From: Carposina sasakii
Taxonomy: Eukaryota; Arthropoda; Insecta; Lepidoptera; Carposinidae
Length of the DNA stretch: 64,000 nucleotides
Direction: 5' to 3'
Assembly (NCBI GenBank): GCA_014607495.2
Contig: CP053148.1
Span: forward strand, 14,384,001 to 14,448,000
Shown: piece after piece, positions 40,691-53,000 of the stretch
Numbering within the stretch: position 1 is the first letter of the stretch
How the letters are laid out: each line of letters opens with the position of its first letter
Made by a program: the position numbers and the translations under genes
The notes under the pieces: model-generated
Told to the model about the DNA's origin: nothing
The model's input: the letters and a program-made list of their open reading frames with translations, nothing else
Database searches by the model: none

Positions 40691-43600
40691 TTATTCAATA
40701 TCCCAATCATCAATATTTATCCAAGGTTTCATATTTTCCGCAGCAGCTACACCAGTATATGCCCTGTGACTCCTCTCACTCCCTCTTAAGTCTGCCACTT
40801 CATATCTATCATTTCCCAAAACTTTCTTGATTCGGAATGGCCCTTTAAATACGGGTAAGAGTTTTCTACTGTTCCCATCATTATTTTGGCTTTGAATTTT
40901 AATCAGTACTAGATCTTCTTCTTGATAAACCCTTGCTTTTGTTCGAGTACCATCAAATCGATATTTCTGTGCCTTTGCATTTGACTTAATATTACCGTCT
41001 ACCCACAACCGCAGCTTAGTCACGTCTGTCATGTCCTCATCATCCAACTCTGGTGCTAATGCATCACTATCTGTACGTAATCTATAACCCAATAAAACTT
41101 CACTCGGGACCGCTTTTATTGTTTTATGTATTGTACTGTTAAGACCCTGTTGTAATACTTTTATGCACTGATCCCAGTTATCATCGGTCGTGTCGGCGCC
41201 TGTTGTTCGCATGGCCTCTAGAATTGTTTTATTGAACCTCTCGACTTGTCCGTTAGATCGTGGCATACCCGTTGCCACTGTATGCAAGCGAATATTTTTA
41301 TTAATGCAGTACTCTGTAAATTCACTAGATGTGAAGCATGTACCTGCATCAGAGATTATTCTTTTAGGATTGCCAAATATTTTCGAAATAATTTCTAATT
41401 CTTTGATAACCCCAACAGTATCTGTAGTACGCACTGCAGATATGAACACGAATTTAGTAAATGCATCTACAACTACTAACAAATATTTGTTTTTATTTTT
41501 AGTTTTAACAAATGGACCCATATGGTCCAAATGTAATGTATGAAACGGACGTGCATACTTTGGTAACGGGTATAATTCACCCTCTTTGCGCCCGCCTTTA
41601 TTCTTAAAATAGATACAATGAAGGCAGTTTTTAATATATTTTTTTACAATGCTCCGCAACCTCGGAAACCAATACAGATATTCAATGCGTTCAACTGTTT
41701 TATCGACAGAAAAATGTCCCAAGTCATCGTGGTTACATTTGATTATTTGCCATATACATTTCTTTGGCACTACCCATTTGCGACCACGAGTTGTTCGTCT
41801 ATAGATTTTACCACCTAGAAGCTCGTAATTCTTGAATACATCTTTATATTTCTCGGCCTCTCCTGATTCTAGGTTCGATTTTAAACCTACTAACTTAGGG
41901 TCCTGTAGTTGAACCGAAAGCAACCAATCCGCCTCTGTGATCGACATTACTATATCCAGTTCAGATTTTTCCCCGGACTCAACGGGGTTGCGACTCAATG
42001 CGTCCACGTGTTGCATACGGGTGCCTTCCCTATGTATAATCTCAAATGAGAATTCTTGCGTCGCCAGCACCCATCGAGCTATTCTGGGAATAATCTCCTT
42101 CTTGTTTAAGGCAAATCGGACTGCATTACAATCCGTGACAATCTTAAACGATGAACCCAACAAATATAATCTGAATTTTTGTAACGAACAAATAATTGCT
42201 AACAGTTCTAATTCGAAAGAATGATACTTCTTTTCATCTTCTGTTGTCTGCCTACTGTAAAAATGTACGGGTCTCTCACCTTCTTCAGAAACTTGCATTA
42301 GTATGCCAGCAAGCCCGTCTCTACTCGCATCCGTATATAACACATTATCTTTATTTGGATCAAAAATAGCTAAAATGCTGTCCGATGTTAATTTATTCTT
42401 TAATGTTTCGAAAGCTAGAGTTTGCTCTTCTCCCATACCCACATAGTATCTTTTTTTAATAGTCTCGTAAGTGGACTTGATAAGATGGCACAGTTTTTAA
42501 TAAACTTTCTAAAATAACTAATGAGACCAAGAAACTGTCTTAACTGGTGCACTGTTGTGGGTATAGGGAAATCCTTCACAGCTTTCAATTTAGCTTCGTT
42601 AGGCATAACGTAGTTGGGTTTAATTTTATATCCTAAGAACTCTATTTCATGTTTAAAGAAATGGCATTTTTTTAGATTTAAAGTTAAACCATTTTCGCGA
42701 AATATTTGTAATATTCGTTCTAAAAGCTGTAAATTCTGATCGACTGTTTCTGTAACTAAGTAAACGTCATCCAAATAAATAATAACATTTTCGAATCGCA
42801 GATTACCAAGCACTCTGTTCATCATCTGCTGAAAACACGATGGGGCGTTAGCCAGGCCAAACGGAAGCCTTAAGAATTCGTAATGCCCGTCCTCGGTTAT
42901 AAAAGCCGTCTTATTAACAGAGTCCTCAGATACCATAATTTGATAGTACCCACTTTTTAGATCCAAACTAGTGAAACAATTATAACCTTGAAGTCTATCT
43001 ACTAGGTCCTCGATGCGCGGCATAGGGTACTTGTCTTTTACTGTGATTTTATTTAGTGCCCGGTAATCTATGCAGAGTCTCTTCTCTCCATTCTTTTTAT
43101 TAACTAATAAGGCGGGGCTAGCGTATGGTGAGTTACTGTAACGTATAATATTATTTTCCAAGAGTTCTTCTACCATATCACGAATAATTTTCCTATCAGA
43201 GTTCGATGATCGAAAAGGTCTGAACTGAATTGGTTGCGCGCTAGTAAGATTAATTGTCATCTCGTAATTACTTACTTTACCCAATTCTTTGATATTTGCC
43301 GCTACGCAATCATTATACTTTCTAAATAGTGCCAATAGTTCATTCTGATGTGTATCGGCATCTAAGTCTAAGTCAGTTACATTATTACAAAATTCTTTTA
43401 TTTTATGGACATAATCAAATTTAAGTACATTGCCAATACGCGTATACATCAGATCAGATCTTTCCGTTATATTCCTTCCTATCAAAATGTCACACCCAGC
43501 CAGGTCATTAATGACGTAAAAATCTACATCTTTTAGTACCACTTTATCAATTTTTAAATTTACTTTTGTAGCATGCGTGACAGTTTTAGTACTATCTTTA

Positions 43601-44787
43601 GAAAATCCTTGTAATAGCACTGGTGACGGAAGTTGCACCTGATGTAACGAAAACTGATTTACTAGTGGTTCGGATATTAATGAACAACTACTACCGCTAT
43701 CAATAAATGCTTCGTGTGTAAAATTATTCAATAATACTGTTTTTATAAATTTGTTTCGCGCATCTGAGAAGGATATATATTTGGTTTCTTGATTTTCAGG
43801 TTTCATTTTCCGATTTTTGTGAAAACACACCTCTTCTACGTGACCCTTTTTACCGCAAAAGTTACATTTATTTACATTTAGCTCACATACATTTCTTTTA
43901 TGGTTGCCCCCACAACTATAACAACGAATTAGTTTTCGGTTTTGATAATAGATGGCGCTCTGTGTACTAAGTTCTCTAGAGTGTTCCTTGTTAGTGGTCG
44001 AGTTAGTACCGGACGTAGTTGGTACTGTATTAGATGAAGTAGGCTGATTAACGGGCGAAGGATTTTGCACAAAGGGTCTTGAGTGATGCTCACGAGAATT
44101 TATTGGGTGCTTTATAGTCTTTGGTTTATATGTTCTACTGTGAAGAAAACTAGCTAGACTATCGCACGTCGTAAAATTATTAGCTTCAATGGCTGACCCA
44201 ATGTCGCTATTGCGAATATTCCCTAATATTATTGATATAATATCCAATTCCGTAAAATTTAAGCCCAAGAAGTCAATTTTACACTTTTGTTCAAAGTAGA
44301 ACTCATATAATGATTGGTTATCGACCGGTTTTTTCTCAATAATCTCTCTAAGGAGATCGAACATATTCCTTTGAATTTTGAAACTTGTGGCGAGTCTTAA
44401 CTTCCAATCACACCATTTCCACAGCGGCCACTGGTTATCGGTACGCAAAAGCGAGTCATACCAAACTTTTGCTGATCCCCTCAACTTGTTTAATGTCTGA
44501 TATCGGATCATCTCATCAGACCATGAAAAAGTAGCGGCGCAGGACTGAATTATATTAAGCCACGCATTTATATTATCTTTTAGAGGGTCGAATTCCGGTA
44601 TTATATGATTGAGACTAATGTTAGTATTGCTACTTACAGCTGCTGTATCGTCAGACTTACGCGATACATTTTCCTTCCGTGATAAGGGCAAGGGTGAGGG
44701 AGTTCTTCCATCAGATTCCGAGTCTGAACCATGATGGCGAGCACGTTTACGTCTGGAGCGTCTGGAATGGCTTCGATGTCTGCCCAT
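40691..44787 (-). pseudogene. gag-pol of the Ty3/gypsy-type element, single frameshift near 42,430
   Basis: Gag and Pol share one frame. 44,787-42,415 (790 codons) starts with an Arg/Ser-rich region, followed by a gag capsid-like region ('GSAKVWYDSLLR'). Two zinc knuckles follow, CX2CX4HX4C ('CYSCGGNHKRNVC', 'CNFCGKKGHVEEVC'), then an aspartic protease ('FIDSGSSCSLI') and reverse transcriptase ('YLDDVYLV', 'PFGLANAPSCFQ'). The second frame, 42,442-40,691 (583 codons), continues with RNase H ('LYTDASRDGLAG', 'ELELLAI') and integrase. The integrase has an HHCC zinc motif ('HDDLGHF...CLHC'), catalytic Asp in 'HLDHMGP' and 'IISDAGTCF', and Glu in 'GQVERFN'. The frames overlap by 28 bases and differ by one base. 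The break falls between RT and RNase H, not at a usual programmed site, so I take it as a mutation. Confidence 0.88.
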
Positions 44788-44828
44788 TCTTGAATTTCTT
44801 GAAAACGTGGTATACTTTGCACTTCTGA

Positions 44829-45125
44829 TATTAACAAATTCACTAAATCAGTCATAAATTGCGTTTATTTCGCTAAAAAAAATTACAATACGAGGTACAT
44901 TCGTTAATCTTTTTTTCTCAGTCGACAATATAGAGCGGGGCCTTTCAAAAGCATATTGCCCAACCTCACTAGCACAAAACCATAGAGTAAATAGAATGTC
45001 CATGACTGGTAAACTCCATTCATATCGGCAACGATTGGTAGCGTTCGGATTCCTCTATTCGCCACTAGATGGTGATATGCGCTGGTAAAGATGCAACTCC
45101 ACATTTTAGACAGGTGTTGCCAACA
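44829..45125 (-). repeat. 5' LTR of the Ty3/gypsy-type element
   Basis: 297 bp, partner of 39,078-39,374, adjoining the GTAG duplication at 45,126. A minus-strand frame starting in this LTR (ATG at 44,855) runs 73 codons into the internal region in a different frame from gag. Confidence 0.92.
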
Positions 45126-45834
45126 GTAGCTAGATTATTTTATTGTCATTAGTAAAATAAATAAATACCTTCCAATTTTCGAAGTGAAATAATTAGCGTT
45201 TCCAGTGGGCTAGACTAGGTGGATAATTAGAAACTTCATAATAATAGCAAACTAATTGATAATTGGTATTAAATATGAAGCACAATCAAGCATTGATGAG
45301 TACCTACATACGTTAATATCCTGATGATACTAAGTAGAATTTAAATTTATACCACGGGATAGGTACCTACTTCATTCAAATCGTAATTAATTTATTAGGT
45401 CGGTTATCCACTAAAACAACTTTTTGGCTAAAACGACGCCTTCTTATGTATATTGAAAGATCGGAGAAATATAATATTATTCGGTGTTGCATACAGATTG
45501 AGCACCCCCCAGGGGGTGGCGGGTGATTTGAAACTTCTGGGCCCTATCGGGACTTTCCAATAATAAAATCGAACATTCAATGCAAGTTATGTACTTCTAC
45601 AGACATCGACGTTTCACTTAAGGAATGCTAAATTATCTTTTAACCAATTCTATTTTGTATTATTATAGTAAGCTTGGTATAAAAATACTCCTATCTATGT
45701 ATGTGCCATTTGTAACTGCTTTGTAAATATGGTCAATAAACTTTTTTTTTTTAATTTTTAATTTTCATTCATCCACCACATTGATAGTTTGTGACAAGTT
45801 AAAGTTAAGTTATAAAAATTATTAATAAAGAACT

Positions 45835-46470
45835 CTCGTTGGTCCCCTTCCCGTGGGAATTTCGCGAAATCCGTTCTTAGAGCTTCCTCGTAGTCCTTAA
45901 TCCGACTTCAGCTTCGTACAAATAGCGGTTTACGTAAAAATTTTATATTCCCGTAAGTCCCCTTCCCGTGGGAATTTCCCGAAAATCCGTTCTTAGTGCT
46001 TCTTCGGGGTCCCTAATTCATATGTGTAGCCGTTTTTGTAAAAAAATTGAATTCCCGTTGGTCCCCTTCCCGTGGGAATTTTGGGAAATCCATTCTTAGT
46101 GCTTCCTCGTAATCCCTAATCCGATTTCAGCTTCATACAAATAGCGGAGTTCGTAAAAATTTGGAATTACCGTTTGTCCCCTTCCCTTGGGAATTTCGGG
46201 AAATCCGTTTTTAGTCCTTCCTCGCTGTCCCCAATGAACATATATGCCCGATTTCAGCTTTATATGTATAGCGGTTTTCGTAAAAAATATTGAATTCTCG
46301 TTGGTCGCCTTCCCGTGGGAATATCGGGAAATTCTTATAGCCTATGTTCATCCAGGTCCAATAAGGATTCTAACGGTGAAAGAATTTTTGAAATCGGTCC
46401 AGTAGTTTCGGAGCCTATTCGCTGCAAATAAACATACAAACAAACAATCGAAGTTTACCTCCTTATAATA
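45835..46470. repeat. Five-unit tandem repeat, 'CCCCTTCCCGTGGGAAT' array with element tail
   Basis: Five diverged units of roughly 110-120 bp each start near '(G)TCCCCTTCCCGTGGGAATTT', followed by 'GAAATCCGTTCTTAGTGCTTC' and 'AGCGGTTTTCGTAAAAA'. The array ends in 'gaaatcggtccagtagtttcggagcc' and ACATACAAACAAACAA, a tail common on lepidopteran Helitron-like or LINE-derived elements. The array may be the internal minisatellite of such an element. Intron 5. Confidence 0.8.
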
Positions 46471-47108
46471 TATAGATATATACCTATAGAAGTATAGATT
46501 AGTATAGATATGGACATAATAATTATGTTCTTGCCACCCAGTATCAGAAACTATATCTACCAGTAGTTAGTTTACATGCTTTTTTTATCTAGGAGACTGT
46601 ACTTATTATCTTTATTTCCCCTTTATGGAGTTTGGGATTAATCATAGACTAGATAGACACAGGCCAAATTAAAATAAAATAAACAGCCGAGCCCGAGCCA
46701 GCCAGTACAGTTCCCAACAAAATAGGATTGCTTGTAAGTATTACTTGAAATAAGCGAAAATGTTACCGCATTTGGGATGTTACTTACTACTGAATAATTT
46801 CATTTCTTTGTGTTATAAATACTTTAGTGAGAAACTTTATTTGGTTCAGTGATTTACACAATTTCGTTCCATAGAGCCTCATTTATTCCCATAAACTGTA
46901 ACAACTATTTCCAGGTAAACTATACAGAGTTATATAACGTGAATACGCTTTAGAAATTCTATTTATTTTCCACATAGAGAGTAAATTCTGTTCCAGGAAT
47001 ATTGTACACAAACCCTTTGAGCACAGAGAGATTGTAACGGAAATCTCTTTATTAAGCCTCTCCTATACATAGGCGAACGCATTCGCACACCTCATATTTA
47101 CGGACGGT

Positions 47109-48223
47109 TTGAGAGGGGTTTTAGTCGTCTGTTGGTGCTATGCATCGGTGATGGACAAGGATTCGTGGACAAATACTTACCACCAAATTAAAGTTAGTGA
47201 AAGTGGCATTTGCGAATGTATCCGCTTAGGTATAGAGAATGGCCCTGAGCATCTCGGTTATCAAAATAGGAGATGTCATGAAAGTAAAGTGCAAAAAGTT
47301 AATTGTGGAATTCCACAGGGGTCAATAATCGGGCCATTATTTTTTCTTATTTACGTAAACAATATCAGCAGATTAGATCTGACAGGCCATGCAACGCTGT
47401 ATGCGGATGACACCTGTTTGTTCTACTTTGGTAATAATATGCAAAACTTGATAAATAATGCCCAGACTGATTTGAATAAATTTCAACAATGGTGCCAGCT
47501 AAATCTTTTTAAACAATTAATATAAACAAAACATCATTTTTTCGGCTAAAAATAAAAAGATACCGAACTATACACCATTAAATATAAATAATGTAATCAT
47601 ACAAAAATCTGAACAAGAAAAATATCTCGGACTTATCTTAGATAGTAAACTAACGTGGCAACCGCAAATAGAACATATCAAGAGCAAAATAATACCTACC
47701 ATTAACAGGTGTCTTGCACAGAATAGTAGGGTGTATTCTCCACAAGCTACGCATAACTATATACAATTCTCTAATAATCGCATTTAGAATACCTCGTGGA
47801 GGTGTGGGGCTGTGCCGCCAAAACAAACCTTAAAAAGTACAAGTTCCACAAAATAAATTAATTAAAACTTTATTCCAATATGATTATCTAATGAGTACAC
47901 GGAGAGTAGGTATATGAAAAGTGTAAGTTATTTAATATTTCTCAACTATACGTATACAAAACATGCATTCTGGTTAGGAAGATTCTCACAAATGCCATCC
48001 ATACCGATTTGACTTTTGATAGAAGAGTTATTAAACATAACTTAAGAAACTCCAATAAACTCGTATTACGTAGACCGCGTACTCAGTATGGTAAGAAAAC
48101 CATCTTATTTGAGGGAGCGCAGCTATACAATAACTTGCCTAACGAGATAAAGGAAGCGCAATCGCTTAACACGTTTAAGTCTAAACTCATGACTCACGTT
48201 TATAGTATGGGATATCATCCGTA
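47109..48223 (+). pseudogene. Non-LTR retrotransposon, C-terminal half of RT, decayed
   Basis: The + frames show RT motifs 'GIPQGSIIGPLFFLIYVNNI' and 'LYADDTCLFYF' (47,290-47,420), then in a shifted frame 'EKYLGLILDSKLTW' (47,605-), then 'FEGAQLYNNLPNEIKEAQSL' to a stop at 48,223. Frameshifts near 47,525 and stops near 47,790-47,990 show decay. The endonuclease and RT fingers are missing on the left. It belongs to the jockey/CR1-like group, a different lineage from the copies at 7,680 and 55,679. Confidence 0.8.
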
Positions 48224-48328
48224 AGATCCGACACCACTTGCAAATTGTATGCAACTACTCTATGCACTAATGAATTGTATGGCTATTTACAAGAGCTCAT
48301 TTTTAACTTATATTAATAAAAAATTTAA

Positions 48329-49830
48329 ATGGCAACTTTAGATTTGCTACGCAATATCGATAATTCTAATAACATAGCATGCCATACTAAAAGTGTTGAA
48401 AAATGTCAAACTGTTTTAGAGAAATACAACATTAAGGATCTTCACGGTAACATTAGGAGCTTACAGGTAAAGTTCAACAATTTTTTGGTGATACTCAATA
48501 GATTTAATGTGGACTTCGATGCCATTGTGCTGACGGAATGCTGGGTAAATGAATCTTCAGTGATTCATCAAATCAAAGGGTATACGGCCTTTAATTCTAC
48601 AAAGAATATAAATAAATGTGGAGGCGTTGTAGTTTACATCAGCAACAAATGGTCCGCTACTTTTCAAGAAATTTCCATTAATGAAGCGAGCTGTGTGTTT
48701 GCTGATATTAATAATCAATTTTCTATTCTTGGCATTTACAGATCTCCTTCCTTTGATGACCTGAACCCATTTCTATTCTCTCTAAGAGACGGAAATAAAA
48801 AAAAATCAAAACAGTCGTTGTCTTATCATTGCAGGGGACTTTAATATAGATATTTGTGGCCCCAAATGAGATAAAGAACAACACATAGATTATGTCTGCC
48901 TCATGGCAGAACTGGGTCTTACTTCAGCGATTGATAAACCTACACATGATAAAACGTGCTTAGATCATATATTTGTTAAAAATCATATTAAAGCTGAATC
49001 TATAGTATGCCACACAGATTTGACAGACCATGACCTCGTTATAATTGGTGTTAACAATACGACAAAAAAACAAACATTTATTAACAGAACCCGCATAATA
49101 GTAGATTACGAAGCTGTGGCAAAAAAGCTCGAAACAGTAGACTGGAGCTATATCACGAATAACAAAACAACTTCAACAGCAGCAACCTTTTTTACTTCAA
49201 CCATCAACAAATCTGTAAAATTGCACTCAAAAGTTAAAATTTGCTCTAAATTTAAAATTAGTCATAAAGTGCTCTAAACACAGAGACAAAATGAAACTTA
49301 CCATACATAAAAAACTCTGGATGACACTGGCCCGAAAAATAAAGGAAATTTCTCATAAAGTAGGAAGCAAAAAATGTGGCAAACCATAAATAAACATTAA
49401 AAAAAATAACAAGGAAGGAGAGACTTGATTAAAACTGACACACCACGCTGAACCAAAACTCGTAAACACAAAACATCCAAATGTAAACTATCAGAGTCCA
49501 TAAACTAGTTTTTCAACGCCCAAACTAATGAAATTCTTGATATTATTTAAAGACAGACAGTGCTCCTGGTCTGGATGGTATAAATAATCTTCTTATCAAA
49601 TACAGCAAAAATAATAGCAGAACCATGCCACCAGAAACTTCGAAACCTATCCCAGACTGGAAAACCGCCGCGGTCATCCCTCCACAAAGCTCTAAGACCC
49701 TAAAAATATCGCCCTATTTCTCTGCTGGGAGTTTTTGCGAAGATATTAGAAATTTAACACACGTCTCATAAAATTCATAGAAAACAACAAGCAGCTAAAC
49801 AGTCTCAGTTTGGTTTTGCGGGGTATTTTT
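48329..49830 (+). pseudogene. Non-LTR retrotransposon, endonuclease half, directly after another copy's 3' end
   Basis: An APE-type endonuclease is readable: 'DAIVLTECWVNESS', 'GGVVVYISNKWSA', 'AGDFNIDI' (in a shifted frame near 48,835), 'CLDHIFVKN' and 'TDHDLVIIGV'. The beginning of RT follows ('SAPGLDGINNLLIKYSKN', ~49,558) and fades into degraded sequence by ~49,830. Several frameshifts and stops. It starts only 105 bases after the stop of the preceding RT fragment. Confidence 0.78.
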
Positions 49831-50699
49831 TTTTTATTTTTTTTTTATTATTGACAAGCACAACAGTAACTACCAAAAATAGATACATTATTTATCAGAT
49901 CTTATAAAGTCCTTACCCTAAGTGTGCCTATACCCAAACGTGAAATGTGGTAACTTAAAATCAAACCATAATTCTATGATATTACATATGGAAATTATAA
50001 TAAGAAATTATAATAAGAAAATTGATATAACAACTTGGCGAGTCACAAGAAACAATTGAAAAAAAAATAACAAGGATACCTCATTATATAAAGGAGCATG
50101 ACCAGGGGACTATAGAACGACGTGTTATTTTTTGATCGAGTAAAGTTGGTCTATGACGGGCTTTAGCGGACATCTTCACCTGAGAAAGAAGGGCGGAAGA
50201 GTCTCTTGTGATTAATAATTTTGTATAGATATTAATCTTGTTATCCCTGTACATATAATATAATGGGGAATGAATAATACTTCATACCGTTAACTTTCTC
50301 CAGGCCCTTTCTAGCCACCACACGGCACCTCCTTTGGACACTCTCTATTCTGTCACGATGGACATTATAATAAGGAGACCATATTATAGCGTTACTCCTT
50401 AACTGTTATACAAATAAATGAGAATTGTGATTTCTACTCGCTGATATAAAACCCAAATAAACACAACATAATGGTCATGGAATGAGCTTGGAGTCAAACG
50501 AATTAGCCACACTCTTTCTCTCATCGTTTCGCTATTTTAAATGTAAACATTTGGTGTTTGTTAGTGAACGAGATTCATTTTTTAATATTAAGAAACAGAG
50601 TCCTCAGAGATAGACAAACTCGCAAAATATTACAATCTTTTGCCGATTCATCGGAAAACTTTTAGATCATCCGTAAAGCATGGGCTTCTGACTGACCGA

Positions 50700-51450
50700 T
50701 CAGGCGTTAATAATACAAAGAAAAGAGGAAATTGAGCCCTGTGGTACCCCTGATATTAGGGTTCGAGATAGACCCTTCAGAGCGACCAGGACTTCTATTC
50801 TCAAGGTAAAGACGAAGAAGACTGCCGTGCACACCAAACAGAAAGTCGAAAGCTCTGAAATCGGTATACACGGGTCAACTTGCCCCCTTTGTGCAAAACT
50901 GCTACATAAATGTTTTGTATTAGTTGCTAACAATCTCCCTTTGACAAAGCCATGTTGGTTCGGTGAGATGGAAGGACTTACGTGATGATCAAATACATTG
51001 CACAACTCAAAACCTTGGCGATACAGGAAAGTAGCATGGGCCTGTAATTTTCACATTTGGACTTGTCACAGATTTTGCCACTATATGAGCATCTGTAGAT
51101 ATCGAGTTAAAAAGGATCAGGGGAAACCTTTAGAACAAGACTTCATATTCGGGGGTATTCCATCTGGGAGGTCCCTTGTTCTCCAAGCTAGCAAGCTTAT
51201 GAAAACGGTTAAGACTATGTTGGATAGGGTATTGTGGCCAAGAGGTAACCTCAGGATTGGTCGGAGAAGGCTCTTCGTCCCAATCATTAGTTCACATCTC
51301 AAGGCTGGCTGGCCCAAAATCATAGTTTGAGGAATTGTACTTTTCCTTCTAACCTTAACAAAATGCCAGAAATTTCGGATTTTTACTAGCTTTCCGTTTA
51401 AGACAAAAACGCCTGTAGCATGAATCCACCGCAGCCTTTTAGCCCGCAAC
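50700..51450 (-). pseudogene. Non-LTR retrotransposon RT fragment, minus strand
   Basis: Minus-strand frames give 'ISPNQHGFVKGRLLATNT' and 'LISGVPQGSISSFLCIINA' (50,700-51,005), RT motifs of a jockey-like LINE. Upstream, 51,117-51,452, there is 'LVKIRNFWHFVKVRRKSTIP', the usual linker before RT. It is heavily decayed. The flanking 49,831-50,700 and 51,450-51,950 probably belong to the same or similar dead copies, but I cannot read protein there. Confidence 0.65.
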
Positions 51451-51954
51451 AAGGAGAAGGAGTCTGCTGGGATTGGTACTTCTTAAACTTTTTATGAGTT
51501 TGTTTTTCTTTTTGTATAACAGAAGAAGAAAACCAAGTTGGGTACTTATGGGAAGATTAGAAGCTTAAGTTTTCTGATTATTCGGCAAGCACTTTAACCG
51601 TCACACGTCCGGAAAGTTCAAGACGGAAACCCAATCAGTTCATCGCACACTGTAATGTCACACTTATTGTAGTTTAATTACAGCTATTAGGTATAATACA
51701 TTTTTATGGCGAAAATGCAGTTCGATTCCCAGTGGAGGGTGATGCTGAGCTGCTCTGATAAGAGCTGAACCATGGTAACGAAAGCATCACTAGAGGACAG
51801 AACAAGATCAAGCATACGATTATTTTCATTAGGGAGTTTGAACTGTTAGATTACACACAGCCAAGGTCTCGGCAACCCACAGGTATTCTATAATTAATAT
51901 GTAATAATTTAACTAAGTAATGTGTGTACATTGAAAATAAAATTATTATTATTA

Positions 51955-53000
51955 TTTGTATCTCTTTCGAAATTCTCGGGACTACAGAGTCCCGGTCCTT
52001 TGAGAGGCAAGTGCATCGAAATAAAGGTCACCGTAGCCACGGAGATGTAGAGGCCATTTTAAGAGAACTTTAATATGGTGTTGGACTCTACACATGTCAG
52101 ACTTCACGGATACCATCGCCGTGGGAACGAACGCACTTATTATTATTATTATTATTGTATCTCTGTTTAAATTCTCGGGACTACAGAGTCCCGGTCCTTT
52201 GAGAGGCGTGCATGATACACCCGGCGCCATGGTGATACTCCGCCATGTGCAAGACTATTGGAGTGCAGATCTATGTCATGCGATGGAAACAAAGGTCATG
52301 GGCTATGGGGCTGAATGTTGGGTGGGGTTGGGTAACTGGGCTATTGAAGGAGACTAACGGACGCCTGCCATTACGACTAAGTCTCATAATTGTTTGGTGG
52401 CACTCGCCGACTCGGTGCATGCATCGCAACGACTCTGGACTTTTCTTACTGGCACGCGAGCCCCTGAAAGGCAAGGCGGCCTCGTCAGCACGCATGGAGC
52501 GACAGCTCGCCACAAGGGGGCAACATTTGGTAATCGTGGCCTAGAGGTAGAGAGGGATGATACCATCCTGACCGCACAATTGATACAACCGCAAGACCAG
52601 ATCTCATGCGAAACAAAGGTCCACTTGGGTAACTGAAGGAGACTAACGGAGTCTCGGGCGGTGACTCGCCGACTCGTTTCATCCACCACGCATCGAGCTG
52701 TCATAGCTCTGACGGGCACGACCCTCTGTCATAGCTCTCGCTGCCCGGCCGGCGAAGGCAAGGCAGAGGTGGGGGAACTGTTCCTCGTCAGACCTCACTC
52801 CGGCGCCGGAGATGAGGAACAGGGTCTTCCCCCGGGTACTTCAGGTCCGTGGGAACTTCCCAACAGCTCGCCACAAGTCCGCTTTATTATTAGTTATTAT
52901 CTAAAACAGAACGACTACCTGTTTTTAATATCTAAAGTGTCATATAATGATATTCGTATCTGTGATGATAAGAGATTAACAGTTTCTCTACGGGCGGGCC
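51955..53000. repeat. GC-rich repeat block with internal duplications
   Basis: A ~50-base segment with CTCGGGACTACAGAGTCCCG and 'gtcctttgagaggc' occurs twice (51,975-52,010 and 52,170-52,208), each after a run of ATT/TTA triplets. Further right, 'gaaggagactaacgga' and 'actcgccgactcg' also occur twice (52,345/52,632 and 52,403/52,663). I take this as remnants of one or more retroelement ends with internal repeats. Several overlapping frames are present, but none resembles a known protein. Confidence 0.5.

Larger units (their letters stand above)
39078..45125 (-). mobile_element. Ty3/gypsy-type LTR retrotransposon, recent insertion
   Basis: The 6,048-bp element on the minus strand has 297-bp LTRs (39,078-39,374 and 44,829-45,125) that differ at one position by my reading (39,228 region, T against A). 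The 4-bp target duplication is GTAG (39,074-39,077 and 45,126-45,129). The LTRs begin TGTTGGCAAC in the element's sense. One fused gag-pol frame is followed by a ~1.3-kb non-coding stretch with ~75-bp tandem repeats. No env gene. A canonical primer-binding site and polypurine tract are not obvious: TCAGAAGTGC after the 5' LTR resembles the inner part of a tRNA-Leu site without the leading TGG. It lies in intron 5 of the receptor, opposite in orientation. Confidence 0.92.

Noticed and set aside
42415..42442. Programmed ribosomal frameshift between the two gag-pol frames
   Set aside because: The break lies between reverse transcriptase and RNase H, not between gag and pol, and I see no classical slippery heptamer with structure; a point deletion is simpler.
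52271..52719. Several overlapping 80-114-codon frames on both strands in GC-rich DNA
   Set aside because: GC-rich repeat DNA lowers stop frequency. The frames overlap on both strands and none shows a conserved domain.
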